Positions 55,513 to 63,518 of a DNA stretch of 63,518 bases are shown piece after piece. The notes under the pieces were generated by a model. That model did not search any database. It was not told the DNA's origin and saw only the letters and a program-made list of their open reading frames with translations. This stretch comes from Desulfuromonas sp. (GTDB taxonomy: Bacteria > Desulfobacterota > Desulfuromonadia > Desulfuromonadales > Geopsychrobacteraceae), in contig PKUC01000037.1 of assembly GCA_002868865.1 (NCBI GenBank), positions 1-63,518 of the forward strand, in the 5' to 3' direction. Within the stretch, counting starts at the first letter, position 1. Each line of letters opens with the position of its first letter. The position numbers were made by a program, and so were the translations under genes.

Positions 55513-57411
55513 TTAAAATGGACAGTCTGTACTTTCATTCTCCACCGGTTGATAGACGGAGTCCTTTTCGTACGTGACACCGAAATGATAAACCTTCTTG
55601 GGTCCCATTCCCGGCAGCCGGTGGGTCGACTGCGGTTTGCCATCTCGACCGGGAAACAGCAGTCCCTTTTTGATCAGCACCCTTGACGCCCAACGGGTCT
55701 CAAATCCGGCACAGAGTTCATCCCGGTAGGCCGAAGGCAGCACAAAGTACTCAAGAGCGCTCTCGTCAAGGTCAAGACTCTCCCCGGTCGGCACTAAGCG
55801 ATAAAAGCCCGCCCGGTTCGGTGGTGGCGTCCCGCGTGATTTGGACTCCCAGGGCTGAAAGCGAGATCCGCCGTAACGCTCAAAAAACGCACTGACCTGT
55901 TGCAGCAGTTGTGACTCCTCCCCCTGTCCGGCCGTGCCCCGTCGTGCCAGCCAGCTATTGAAGCAGTTGATCGCCGCTGACAGCGCTTCTCCTGACGGCC
56001 ATCCGGTCAAGCCGTAATAGCTCGCCAGCTCTCCTCCGGCAGCGACCAAGGCAAAGCGTGCCGCAACCCGGTGAACCTGACCACTGGCCCCGATCGGCAG
56101 CGACTGCGCGTTGAACTTCTGCTCCACCTCACCAATCCAGTGCACCCATGCCGCTTTGCGGTCCGTGCCATTGCTGCCAACCAGTGTGGTCAGATACTCC
56201 CAGAGCAAGCTTCCATGATACTGACCGGCCGCCGTCCGCAAATGATCAGCAAAGGCCGCTGCGTTAGCGAAGCCGTGAATCGTTTCGAACAGGCCGTACC
56301 CATTGCCGGGATCCGCTTCAATATCGGCCAGACGCAACTCCTGGCCCGCATAGGTCCGTCGTCCACTGCTGCGCATCATGTCGACCAGGTCCGTTTCTCC
56401 GGTGGTTAAAAACAGGATGCGCCACTGACGCCGTTCACGGGCATTGCCGTTCTGATCGGCCCGTCCCCGACCGATACCACCGGCAAGTTTATAGACCACC
56501 TGTCCGATCCCTTCAGGGTGGGCCTGTCCCAGTTCGTCCAACAGCAACACACTGTCACTGTGCTGAGCAGCGGTACTCTCCAGACTGTTGGCAGTAGCAT
56601 CACAGGTTTTGATCTGTCCGTTTGGGGGACCCGAGACCGATGCGGCGACATGCAGCGCGGTGGTCTTGCCGCAGGAGGACGGCCCGACAAGATTAAAACC
56701 ACCTCCCCCCATCCCCCGCAGAAACAGCAAGGGCGCAGCCAGTGGCAGACAGCAGGCAAAGATCAGGCGGCTGTTGCCGCTACAATACCGGCCGATCTGC
56801 TGTTGCCAATCATTCAGTGTGCCGTTGATGCTGTAGTCCGGTGCGCCTGCACCGTAGTTGGTTAAGACCACCTTCTCTTGTCCCAGGGTCCCGATGGTGT
56901 CGTGTGGTAAGACAAAAGCGGCCTGATCTGCCGATGTGATCCAGCCGGTTGACGAGGTCAGGGTAATGCGCGGCAGAGTGCGCGGATGACGGACGAAGCT
57001 CTTGATCAGATCGGAGAACCCCGAACGCTCTCGGGTTCCCGGTCCAAAGGCTCCGCCCTTCTTGACGAATTCAACCCGGGCTTCTTCGCCACCGCTACGG
57101 AAGATGGCTTCCTGGCTCAGCAGCCAGGTCTTTTTACGCCCATCCATGTCGGTCATGTTCAGGATCAGGGTGTAATCCCCTCCGTCGGTGGTGCGGGCGA
57201 TCCCTTCGGGTTCAAGGCGGGTACAGAAATAAACCTCCTCGGTGGTGTCGTCCTTATAGGTGACGATCTGATAGACCCCATCGGGTTTGACGATGTAGCG
57301 CCCAAAGGGACGTCCTTTGTTGGCGTCGGTGATGTGTGTGATATTGTCCTTGACGGCTTTAAGCCCTTTCTTCTGGGCCAGGTCATTAAAGTCGCTGTTG
57401 TGATGGCTCAT
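55513..57411 (-). CDS. DUF927-domain ATPase, replication helicase-like
   Basis: A 632-residue protein with a DUF927 domain. The P-loop is VGPSSCGKTTAL (about 238-249) and Walker B LLLDELGQ (about 290). The lysine-rich N-terminal 60 residues probably contact DNA, and the C-terminal 100 residues form a possible winged helix. In P4-like elements such proteins follow a Toprim primase and act as its helicase. The ATG at 57411 overlaps the primase stop as ATGA; earlier in-frame codons lie inside that gene. Its stop borders directly on the iteron cluster. Confidence 0.87.
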   Translation of the reverse strand: MSHHNSDFNDLAQKKGLKAVKDNITHITDANKGRPFGRYIVKPDGVYQIVTYKDDTTEEVYFCTRLEPEGIARTTDGGDYTLILNMTDMDGRKKTWLLSQEAIFRSGGEEARVEFVKKGGAFGPGTRERSGFSDLIKSFVRHPRTLPRITLTSSTGWITSADQAAFVLPHDTIGTLGQEKVVLTNYGAGAPDYSINGTLNDWQQQIGRYCSGNSRLIFACCLPLAAPLLFLRGMGGGGFNLVGPSSCGKTTALHVAASVSGPPNGQIKTCDATANSLESTAAQHSDSVLLLDELGQAHPEGIGQVVYKLAGGIGRGRADQNGNARERRQWRILFLTTGETDLVDMMRSSGRRTYAGQELRLADIEADPGNGYGLFETIHGFANAAAFADHLRTAAGQYHGSLLWEYLTTLVGSNGTDRKAAWVHWIGEVEQKFNAQSLPIGASGQVHRVAARFALVAAGGELASYYGLTGWPSGEALSAAINCFNSWLARRGTAGQGEESQLLQQVSAFFERYGGSRFQPWESKSRGTPPPNRAGFYRLVPTGESLDLDESALEYFVLPSAYRDELCAGFETRWASRVLIKKGLLFPGRDGKPQSTHRLPGMGPKKVYHFGVTYEKDSVYQPVENESTDCPF

Positions 57412-58244
57412 GATCCGTATGTCTCTCTTTCTGAAAATTGAGGTTCGATCCAAAGACCGTCTACGGCTTCGGCGGCCTGCGCGGCTTTGCTACGTCCAAC
57501 ATCGTCAGCATCGGCACAGAGGATGATCTGTGACTTGGGATAGTGGTGACGCAGGGCCAGGGCAACCGGCTTGAGGTTGCCTGCATTAAAGGCGATGACG
57601 CAGGGATATCCGGTGGCTTCATGGAGGGAGGCTGCAGTGGCGAAGCCTTCGGCGATCAGCAGGGGATCGTTTGGATGGGGAGGGTTTCCGATCGTGGTGT
57701 AGCACCCGGCGATCTGTCCGCCACTGAGAAAGCGTTTGTCTCCGGTGGCGTCGATGAATTGCAGACTGGTGATGGTCCCGGTGCTGTTGCGGATGGCGAT
57801 CACCAGTGAGGTCTCGAGTTGACGCAAGGTATGGGGTTTAATCCCTTTACGCGTCAGATACGGATGATTGGCCGCAGCGGGCTGGGCCTTTTCCCAGAGG
57901 TGCTGGGCTTTGTGGGCAGCGCGCCTGTGGCGCTGTGCTTCGGTCTCTGCCAAACGTTTACGATCGTCTGCGATCTTTTGGGCGTAGGCGCGTCGCTGTG
58001 CGGTGGTTAGCTGGCGGTGAGGTTTGCCCGAGAACCAGGTCCCGGTCAGACCGTGCTTGTAGTCACCGAACTTTCCGCCAGTACTGCCGTCTCCGTTATC
58101 GAACAGGATAATCCAGCCGGACTTGGCGTGGAGCCTGTCTCCTTCGACGGCAAAGCGGTGCACCCGCCCGTCTGCGATCTGTGGTACGTCACAGGCCGGG
58201 CGGATGCCGGTGTTCACAATGGCGGCGATCAGTCCTTGGAACAT
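57408..58244 (-). CDS. Toprim-domain primase
   Basis: A 278-residue primase-like protein. An N-terminal region (FDNGDGSTGGKFGDYKHG, about 48-65) precedes a charged helix. The Toprim domain shows LLIAEGFATAASLHEATG (about 193-210, with the catalytic Glu) and ILCADADDVGRSKAAQ (about 240-255, with the DxD). The ATG at 58244 was taken as start because upstream codons run through the AlpA-like gene, which it overlaps by 16 bp. It probably starts replication of the island with the DUF927 ATPase. Confidence 0.85.
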   Translation of the reverse strand: MFQGLIAAIVNTGIRPACDVPQIADGRVHRFAVEGDRLHAKSGWIILFDNGDGSTGGKFGDYKHGLTGTWFSGKPHRQLTTAQRRAYAQKIADDRKRLAETEAQRHRRAAHKAQHLWEKAQPAAANHPYLTRKGIKPHTLRQLETSLVIAIRNSTGTITSLQFIDATGDKRFLSGGQIAGCYTTIGNPPHPNDPLLIAEGFATAASLHEATGYPCVIAFNAGNLKPVALALRHHYPKSQIILCADADDVGRSKAAQAAEAVDGLWIEPQFSERETYGS

Positions 58245-58483
58245 GGGACGGTACCCTGCGAGCGTTGACGCAGCCAGGCGGCTAAGGAGGCCGCTTCGTA
58301 GCAACGCTTGCCGCCAATCTTGACAGACGGGGGAACAGGCTGCCCAACAGAGCGTAGATTGGCGAGGGTTTTTCCGCTGACGGCTCCGCCGGAGAATTGC
58401 TTCACCAGGGGGGAGGCGACGACCGTGGATGGCCATTTATCAGCCATGCGGTCGAACAGGTCGGGTCGTTGTGTATTGCTCAT
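58229..58483 (-). CDS. AlpA-like helix-turn-helix regulator
   Basis: An 84-residue protein with a MerR/AlpA-type winged helix: VSGKTLANLRSVGQPVPPS followed by KIGGKRCYEAASLAAWL. Such small proteins regulate or direct excision in P4-like islands. GGAGAG precedes the ATG. It stands immediately before the primase gene and within 2.3 kb of the integrase. Confidence 0.72.
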   Translation of the reverse strand: MSNTQRPDLFDRMADKWPSTVVASPLVKQFSGGAVSGKTLANLRSVGQPVPPSVKIGGKRCYEAASLAAWLRQRSQGTVPCSKD

Positions 58484-58635
58484 GTCTTACTCTCCTATGC
58501 GCTAAGGTTGTTCGGGGCGTCCCCCGGTGGGTTTGTGCGCGCAAGGTGAGAAGACCATAATAAAACCGCATCACGGGATAGCATGAATGCGGTTTTTTGG
58601 TTTCAATAAACGAGAATGAAATTCCGGAATTTTGT

Positions 58636-59415
58636 TCAATCCTCCTGAAGCCATGCTTCAAGATGCGGATATCCTGTGAGATTTTCTAATCCAATATCTC
58701 GAAGCAATGCCCGGCGATTTTCATTAGTTGGCGGGTTTCTTTCCCAATAAACCTCATGTTCCTTCATCAGCCCTTTCTTTTTTATGTCGGCATATTCGGC
58801 CGCCAGTGCTGCTCGCCCTTTAATCCTTTCGGATTTCCATTCGCCCGTCATGTCCTTTTGAGCTTGTTCCAGTTGAAGAGCAACAATATCTAAAGCTGAT
58901 TTTTGCGTACAATCAAACCACTTACGAAGCTTATGAATATTCAAACATGCGGTCGAAATCGGCCGTGAATAAACGTATTTTTTAAAGTCAGACCGCCGGG
59001 CGCTATCTCTTGACTCTTCAAAGTATTCGCCTAAAAATCGATCCTTGCCCTCCATGTTGTCACTGATATAGCGAGAAAATCGTTGATAAAGATCATTCAT
59101 GATCCACGCAGGAGGGTACACAGCCATTTTTTGGCACAAACAGAAAAGGCCTATCGTTTCAATTGGATCAACAGGACCTATCCTATCGGGCAAATCAGAC
59201 AAATAAAGAGTCACCATATCTGCGGAACTATCTGGATTCTTTTCGGTCTGTTGCTTGCACAACTCAAGCGCATCAATCCAAAAATCCCAATGGCGTAAAG
59301 CATCTTGATATTCTTCCAGAGGTTTTTCATTGGGTGACCCCGGCCATAAATCTGGCCGCTTGATGTAATGACGGTCTTTAAATTTCTGTTCCTGCTTGTC
59401 CTGTTCGGCAGCCAT
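58636..59415 (-). CDS. Hypothetical island protein (259 aa)
   Basis: Not recognised. A soluble, mostly helical 259-residue protein rich in charged and aromatic residues, with no cysteine cluster or P-loop. It lies between the integrase and the AlpA-like gene on the same strand, so it probably belongs to the mobility core. Confidence 0.62.
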   Translation of the reverse strand: MAAEQDKQEQKFKDRHYIKRPDLWPGSPNEKPLEEYQDALRHWDFWIDALELCKQQTEKNPDSSADMVTLYLSDLPDRIGPVDPIETIGLFCLCQKMAVYPPAWIMNDLYQRFSRYISDNMEGKDRFLGEYFEESRDSARRSDFKKYVYSRPISTACLNIHKLRKWFDCTQKSALDIVALQLEQAQKDMTGEWKSERIKGRAALAAEYADIKKKGLMKEHEVYWERNPPTNENRRALLRDIGLENLTGYPHLEAWLQED

Positions 59416-59498
59416 AAAAACTCCTGTACCCCGATGTTAAAACGACCCGACAGAGACTGGCTCCTGTTCGCTCAATCTGTCTCTCAGGGTCAGTGGGT

Positions 59499-60767
59499 TC
59501 ACTTTTCAATCACAATGCTCTCCGAAGGGTTCAAAACCGACGCCAGCCTGTCTGCAGTATTTTTGAGCGTTTCATTGGAGAGATGAGCATACCGTTGTTC
59601 AGTCATAGCCAGTTTGCTATGACGCAGTAACTTCGAAACACGATAAATATCCTCCCCCTGCTCCAGCAGCCAGGTCGCGGTGGTGTGTCGAAGGCTGTGA
59701 AACGTCAATTTCTCCCGCTGTTCGCGCCCCTCGTTCAGCTTGAGCTCGTCGATTGTGCGCTGAACCGTGTCTGAGACTTCACGGATCTGGCCTTTCTTGC
59801 GACTGGCAACGAGCAAGCTCACATCATCTGGCGATTCAGCCAGCATCATTTTTAAATGCTCGGCGGCCCCGTCACTTATTTGAAGGTGCTGGCTGCGAGA
59901 TTTTTTGGGCGAACGCAGAAACAACAGGTGCCTGTCGAGATCTATGTCCTGCTTTTCCAGCTTAAAAATCTCACTGGCTCGCAAACCAGTCAAAAGCGAC
60001 AAAAGACAGATATGATGCCACTGGACGCTTCGGAGCTTGATGGCTTCGAAAAACGCCCTTGCTTCCTCGGGAGTAAAGGCACGGGTCTTTTCGTTATCGA
60101 TGGGTGGCAGGTTGAGAGTTTTTCGGCGTGGTGGTTGAATGTCAATCAACTTGAGATCAAAAGCAAGCCCCCATATCTGCAAGAGGACACTCACCACATA
60201 ATGAACGGTCCTCGGGGAGCGTTTGGCGTTCAAAATTTTTCTCGACAATCGCGCAAAATCGAGCGTCGTCAGATCTGACAGGCGCTTGCTCCCAATGGAT
60301 TTTTTCAGCCAGGTGTCATAAAGCGCTTTTTCACTTCCGATGGTCCGGGGTTTTTTATTGCCGGTTTCCATTGACGGCAAATAGTGATCGGTCCAAAGGG
60401 TGTTAATCGTCAGATTTTTTCGCTGTTGCTCAGTCTGCTGTCTCTCCTGCTCCGCTTTTTTAGCGACTGCCTGTCGTAGCTCATCGGCTTTACAGACGGG
60501 GCGCTTTGCCAACTCGTCAAGTTCAGGGTGCAGCTGATTATATTCATCGTTCGCTCGATAGCGTTCTGCGGTCTTGATGGCTTCGCCTTCAGTTATACCA
60601 TCAACCTGAATCCAGCCCAGTGTTGAGAGACGCGTTTTCCCGCCTAGCGTCTGACGAATAACCCACTGCCGATCTTTCTTTCGCGTCTTACCAATTTTCC
60701 TTGTGGGGTGCTCACGATAAAACAAGCCTGGGGTATCGGTGCTGACCAAGCCACTTCGAGATGCCAT
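59499..60767 (-). CDS. int: Tyrosine recombinase (island integrase)
   Basis: A 422-residue integrase of the P4 type. An N-terminal arm-binding domain (about 1-90, containing the usual TLGWIQVDGITEGEAI stretch) and a core-binding domain (about 115-215) precede the catalytic domain. Catalytic residues are visible as TGLRASEI (Arg, about 262), HSLRHTTATWL (His-x-x-Arg, about 358), HSKLAMTEQRY (His and the nucleophile Tyr, about 380-391). It lies just inside attR with its promoter side towards the att site and the GGGTGCCAAGAT repeats. It should catalyse exchange between the two 55-bp repeats. Confidence 0.94.
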   Translation of the reverse strand: MASRSGLVSTDTPGLFYREHPTRKIGKTRKKDRQWVIRQTLGGKTRLSTLGWIQVDGITEGEAIKTAERYRANDEYNQLHPELDELAKRPVCKADELRQAVAKKAEQERQQTEQQRKNLTINTLWTDHYLPSMETGNKKPRTIGSEKALYDTWLKKSIGSKRLSDLTTLDFARLSRKILNAKRSPRTVHYVVSVLLQIWGLAFDLKLIDIQPPRRKTLNLPPIDNEKTRAFTPEEARAFFEAIKLRSVQWHHICLLSLLTGLRASEIFKLEKQDIDLDRHLLFLRSPKKSRSQHLQISDGAAEHLKMMLAESPDDVSLLVASRKKGQIREVSDTVQRTIDELKLNEGREQREKLTFHSLRHTTATWLLEQGEDIYRVSKLLRHSKLAMTEQRYAHLSNETLKNTADRLASVLNPSESIVIEK

Positions 60768-60785
60768 CTCATCCCCCGATTAAAT

Positions 60786-60831
60786 GGGTGCCAAGATGGG
60801 TGCCAAGATTTGACCGTTTTCCTTGGCACCC
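60786..60831 (+). repeat. Island-end repeat, right copy (GGGTGCCAAGAT x2 plus an inverted unit)
   Basis: Bases 60786-60814 equal 11072-11100. An inverted unit CTTGGCACCC follows at 60822-60831. The set lies between the integrase start and attR, consistent with arm sites that could also control the integrase promoter. The rest of 60768-60934 is AT-rich and shows no gene. Confidence 0.7.
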
Positions 60832-60934
60832 ACGCGATTTCCTGAACTTTCCTGAAATTTAATTATAATTCGAAAGCTTTTGATTTTAAAAGAGAAAATA
60901 GCACATTTGGGAAGGTCAAGGAAACCATTAACGT

Positions 60935-60989
60935 TTGAATGGCATTCAAGAGGTCCGCGGTTCGATCCCGCGTAGCTCCACCAAAGAAA
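60935..60989 (+). repeat. attR: 55-bp copy of the tRNA-Ala 3' part
   Basis: Perfect copy of 10966-11020. It lacks the first 27 nucleotides of the tRNA, so it is a fragment and not a second tRNA gene. Confidence 0.92.
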
Positions 60990-60991
60990 AC

Positions 60992-61027
60992 AAAGGGTTA
61001 GCTGACATATTCAGCTAACCCTTTTTT
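60992..61027 (+). terminator. Original chromosomal terminator of tRNA-Ala
   Basis: A 14-bp perfect stem AAAGGGTTAGCTGA with its complement, 5-nt loop, then a T run. It lies directly after attR and would follow the tRNA if the island were excised. The same stem recurs at 63273. Confidence 0.78.
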
Positions 61028-61047
61028 ATTTTCTCATTCTGGGTTCC

Positions 61048-61089
61048 AAGACAAAGGGGGGAGCGTCGATTCGCTCCCCCCTTTGTCTT
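61048..61089 (-). terminator. Terminator downstream of nrfA (bidirectional form)
   Basis: A perfect 18-bp inverted repeat AAGACAAAGGGGGGAGCG around a 6-nt loop (TCGATT), 20 bp after the nrfA stop. A strong GC stem with a moderate T tract on either side. Confidence 0.7.
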
Positions 61090-61109
61090 ATCTGGAGTGT
61101 AATGCTTTT

Positions 61110-62537
61110 TTAGTTGTATGACGTGTTATCACTCATCCCCTTTTTGATGGCCGGGTCAAGTTTTCCGGCGTCGACTGCGCTCTTTCCCCATTTTTTTAAC
61201 AGCCCTTTGCGAAACGCTTCTTTATCATCGACCAGTTTTTTGAGCGGCACACCAGCAAGTTTTTGTGCCTTTTCTTTTGTGGAAAAGTCTGGAGCCACAA
61301 AGCCTGCCGCACCATGTTTTGCCAGGACCTTGGCCAGCTTCAAGCGTGCTTCTTGGGCAAGGTTATTCGCATTACCGAGCAACCGGAGCGTTTCCTCGGG
61401 AGCGTGAAAGAACGAACCGTGGCTGGCGATCGAATAATCCCAACGCCATTGCGCGTGACGGATATCCTGAAGAATCGCGGCCATCTCGGCTTCAGTAGCA
61501 CCGGATTCCCAAGCTTTGCCGGCCTCAAGGTGGGCCTTGCCGAGGTTATTCATGGCTATTTCCATCAGCTCTTCCTTACGCTCAAACTTGGTCTGTACGA
61601 CTTCCTTCAAAACATCCTTACTGGTATCGTGGCACTGCAAGCAGGTGTCGTCCATGTTTTCTAAGGGGTTGCTTACGTTGTGCGTGCCATTGGGCATATG
61701 GCAGTTGGCACAGGTGACACCATTTTTGAAATGGATTCCGGTCGTGAAAATTTCATAACCCGGATGCTGAGCCTTCAGCATAGGCGCCTTGCTAATTTTA
61801 TGGGTCCAATCTTTGAAATCACGGGCGTCATAGTAGGTTTCCATCTCTTCGGCAGACACGCCATTCTGCCACGGGAAGGTCACGACCTTAGCGGTTTTCT
61901 CGTTACCCTTGGAATCCGTCCATGCTGTCGCTTTAAAATAATACTCGGAATGGCACTGCGCACACACCAGGTTGCCCAATTCGTTTGCATTGGCCTTATC
62001 CGCATCGATCCCAATCTCCTTAAACCCTCGCTTCGCGTAATCACGCGTTATAGCCAGCTCCGCGGTTCCGCTGACATGGCAGTCAGCACACCCGATGGAG
62101 TTGGCAATCTCTTCGCCGTATTTAGCCCATTTGCCGGTGAAGTATTCTTCTTCGCCGTCTTCGTCAATCATACGAACGACATCCGGAGATTTACAGGTCC
62201 AGCAGGCAGTTGGCATCGGTCCGGTCTGACTGTCAATCGGCGCTCCGGTTCGCAGGGTATTTTGGTTGCTCTGAAGAGCATAAAAATGACCGCGGGGAGC
62301 GTTATAGTCTTTTGCAAAACCATAACCTGCCCACAGGATCGCCAACTGTGGTTTTTCTTTGAGCATGTCCTTGATTTGGTCGCTTTTTGAAGTTTCCTTC
62401 CAGGTTGCATACTGTTCAGGAAAATCTTTTGCCCACTCGCTATTATTGCTGATAACTTTGCCCGCGAGAGCATTCGATGCCATAAACAGACATACGCCCA
62501 TAAGCACGACAGCAGAAATACGCATAACTCTAAACAT
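61110..62537 (-). CDS. nrfA: Cytochrome c nitrite reductase NrfA (pentahaem)
   Basis: Periplasmic enzyme that reduces nitrite to ammonium with six electrons. The 475-residue precursor starts at the ATG at 62537, which has AAAGGAG upstream. A signal peptide runs to about residue 25 (ending ASNALA). All five haem sites are present: CWTCK with the lysine-ligated catalytic haem, then CADCH, CAQCH, CANCH and CLQCH. The small electron-donating partner NrfH, often encoded beside nrfA, is not seen up- or downstream in this window. The gene is first after attR and ends in a strong hairpin. Confidence 0.96.
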   Translation of the reverse strand: MFRVMRISAVVLMGVCLFMASNALAGKVISNNSEWAKDFPEQYATWKETSKSDQIKDMLKEKPQLAILWAGYGFAKDYNAPRGHFYALQSNQNTLRTGAPIDSQTGPMPTACWTCKSPDVVRMIDEDGEEEYFTGKWAKYGEEIANSIGCADCHVSGTAELAITRDYAKRGFKEIGIDADKANANELGNLVCAQCHSEYYFKATAWTDSKGNEKTAKVVTFPWQNGVSAEEMETYYDARDFKDWTHKISKAPMLKAQHPGYEIFTTGIHFKNGVTCANCHMPNGTHNVSNPLENMDDTCLQCHDTSKDVLKEVVQTKFERKEELMEIAMNNLGKAHLEAGKAWESGATEAEMAAILQDIRHAQWRWDYSIASHGSFFHAPEETLRLLGNANNLAQEARLKLAKVLAKHGAAGFVAPDFSTKEKAQKLAGVPLKKLVDDKEAFRKGLLKKWGKSAVDAGKLDPAIKKGMSDNTSYN

Positions 62538-62633
62538 GTTGACTCCTTTCGGGGTGATCTTTGACAGGGTAAATTGCGACGAAACGCCATAAAATATTCG
62601 TGTCAACTATTGCAGAGATTACTCAGCTGTCAA

Positions 62634-62647
62634 TTGATGCAAGTCAA
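62634..62647. promoter_or_regulatory. FNR/CRP-like box upstream of nrfA
   Basis: TTGATGCAAGTCAA matches TTGAT-N4-ATCAA with one difference. On the minus strand an AATAGT -10-like element lies near 62606-62611, which puts the box centre at about -41.5 if transcription starts near 62599. Control by an anaerobic activator fits nrfA but is inferred only from spacing. Confidence 0.42.
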
Positions 62648-62806
62648 ATTTGAAATGATTTTCCGACTCTGCTAGTATTTCGTAGTTTTTTACACACGGT
62701 CGTTCAAAAGGCTGGTTGATGGCATTTTCCCATATCAGAGAAAGTCTCCCTCGACCGGCACAAGACCATTTCCTCTCTTATAACAAACAAGACCCAAAGG
62801 ACACTT

Positions 62807-63211
62807 ATGCTGCTCACGATCTATTCTAGGCAACGCCTCACAAAGTCGATGTTCGACACAAATTTCAACAAATTATCCGCTGAAACAACGGTCCCCTTCA
62901 ATATCAATATCAACCACGCACTGACCGATGGCGGTCATCTGAAAGTTGCACTGGCCATAAAAGGAGGGACGGACGAAACGCCTTTTACCTGTGAATTTCT
63001 GACCGAAGCTCTTTTTGAGATCACTCAGAAAGCCAAGGACGAACAGATCAAAAAAGCCGTATTTACCGAAGCGGCCCCCCTCATGTACGCTGTAGTAGAC
63101 GAATACTTCAAAGACCTGTGCCGAAAAGCACTCCTCCCGATCGGCGATCTGCCGCGTATGAACTTCGAAGATTTTCACAAGAACAGCCTGAAAGAACAGA
63201 CTGCAAATTAA
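62807..63211 (+). CDS. Hypothetical protein (134 aa)
   Basis: Not recognised. A 134-residue soluble protein; the central part (FNININHALTDGGHLKVAL) looks like beta strands and the C-terminal half is helical. AAGGAC lies five bases before the ATG at 62807; an internal ATG at 62849 is the alternative start. It is transcribed away from nrfA and ends in its own terminator. Confidence 0.62.
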   Translation: MLLTIYSRQRLTKSMFDTNFNKLSAETTVPFNININHALTDGGHLKVALAIKGGTDETPFTCEFLTEALFEITQKAKDEQIKKAVFTEAAPLMYAVVDEYFKDLCRKALLPIGDLPRMNFEDFHKNSLKEQTAN

Positions 63212-63272
63212 AAAAAACTTCAGGGCACAACCGACACAGGAATCAACATTCCCCCCCGTTTGTGAAAAAACC

Positions 63273-63308
63273 AAAGGGTTAGCTGAAACTATGCAGCTAA
63301 CCCTTTTT
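63273..63308 (+). terminator. Rho-independent terminator after the 134-aa gene
   Basis: A 13-bp stem AAAGGGTTAGCTG with CAGCTAACCCTTT, 8-nt loop and T tract. The stem equals that of the terminator at 60992. The remaining 63309-63518 is AT-rich; a TATAAT at 63492-63497 has no good -35 partner, and no gene is seen. Confidence 0.75.
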
Positions 63309-63518
63309 ATTTAGGCCCAATCTGTCGACCAACAAAACATATTTGATCTTGTCTCAAAGCATACTCACCTATTAAAATCTCGAGAAAATAGTTCAATTTT
63401 CATAACGATCTTCTCTTTCAGATTGACGATCAAATATGGATTGAATGTGTTTAAAATTAGATCTTATCGATGAAAACTTGAAAAATAGCGGTATAATGAA
63501 TCCATAAAAATAGCGAAA

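Noticed and set aside
60935-60989. A second tRNA-Ala gene at the right island end
   Set aside because: The acceptor 5' strand and D arm are missing; only nucleotides 28-76 are present. It is the attR copy.
63492-63497. Promoter at the right window edge
   Set aside because: TATAAT is present, but no acceptable -35 hexamer lies 16-18 bp upstream.

Overview
The window reads as a chromosomal segment of a Gram-negative anaerobe, most likely a member of the Desulfuromonadales or a close relative (Desulfobacterota). This is inferred from the gene content: a selABD selenocysteine cluster, a pentahaem NrfA nitrite reductase, GreB, an O-antigen ligase and a large GGDEF-EAL sensor. It splits into a left chromosomal flank (1-10938), a ~50 kb genomic island inserted at a tRNA-Ala(GGC) gene (10966-60989), and a right flank with nrfA (60990-63518).

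Left flank. A 5'-truncated membrane sensor with GGDEF and EAL domains is followed by leftward genes for GreB, a YajD-like HNH protein, two small unknown proteins, an O-antigen ligase-like polymerase with a TPR tail, and selA-selB-selD. SelD is itself a selenoprotein: an in-frame TGA at codon 17 occupies its active-site position, with a hairpin right after it, so the real start is at 7238.

Island. A 55-bp direct repeat made of the 3' part of tRNA-Ala marks attL and attR. A tyrosine integrase sits just inside attR, and a 29-bp repeat built from GGGTGCCAAGAT units lies just inside both ends. Next to the integrase is a P4-satellite-like core: AlpA-type regulator, Toprim primase, DUF927 ATPase and a cluster of eight GGGTAACA iterons that looks like a replication origin.

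The cargo looks devoted to defence or DNA processing. From left to right it holds: (i) a Fic cassette between two ~140-bp direct repeats; (ii) a leftward operon led by a WYL regulator, encoding AddB-like (split by an in-frame TAA), AddA-like, a PD-(D/E)XK-like protein, an unknown helical protein, a two-HKD phospholipase-D protein and an SNF2-like helicase; (iii) a divergent pair, a tandem AAA+ ATPase and an unknown partner, sharing the WYL control region; (iv) SbcCD with a small partner; (v) a methyltransferase-HNH fusion; (vi) an intact IS4-family insertion sequence with a 9-bp target duplication; (vii) a DISARM-like operon (DrmC, DrmB, DrmA, a DrmE-like protein) headed by a 2140-residue ATPase, with no DNA methyltransferase; (viii) a truncated DnaQ-like exonuclease at the edge of that operon.

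The two best candidates for undescribed systems are the methylase-less DISARM-like operon with its giant ATPase, and the WYL-controlled AddAB/nuclease/PLD/SNF2 operon with its divergent AAA+ pair. All functions are read from sequence motifs; no database search was possible.
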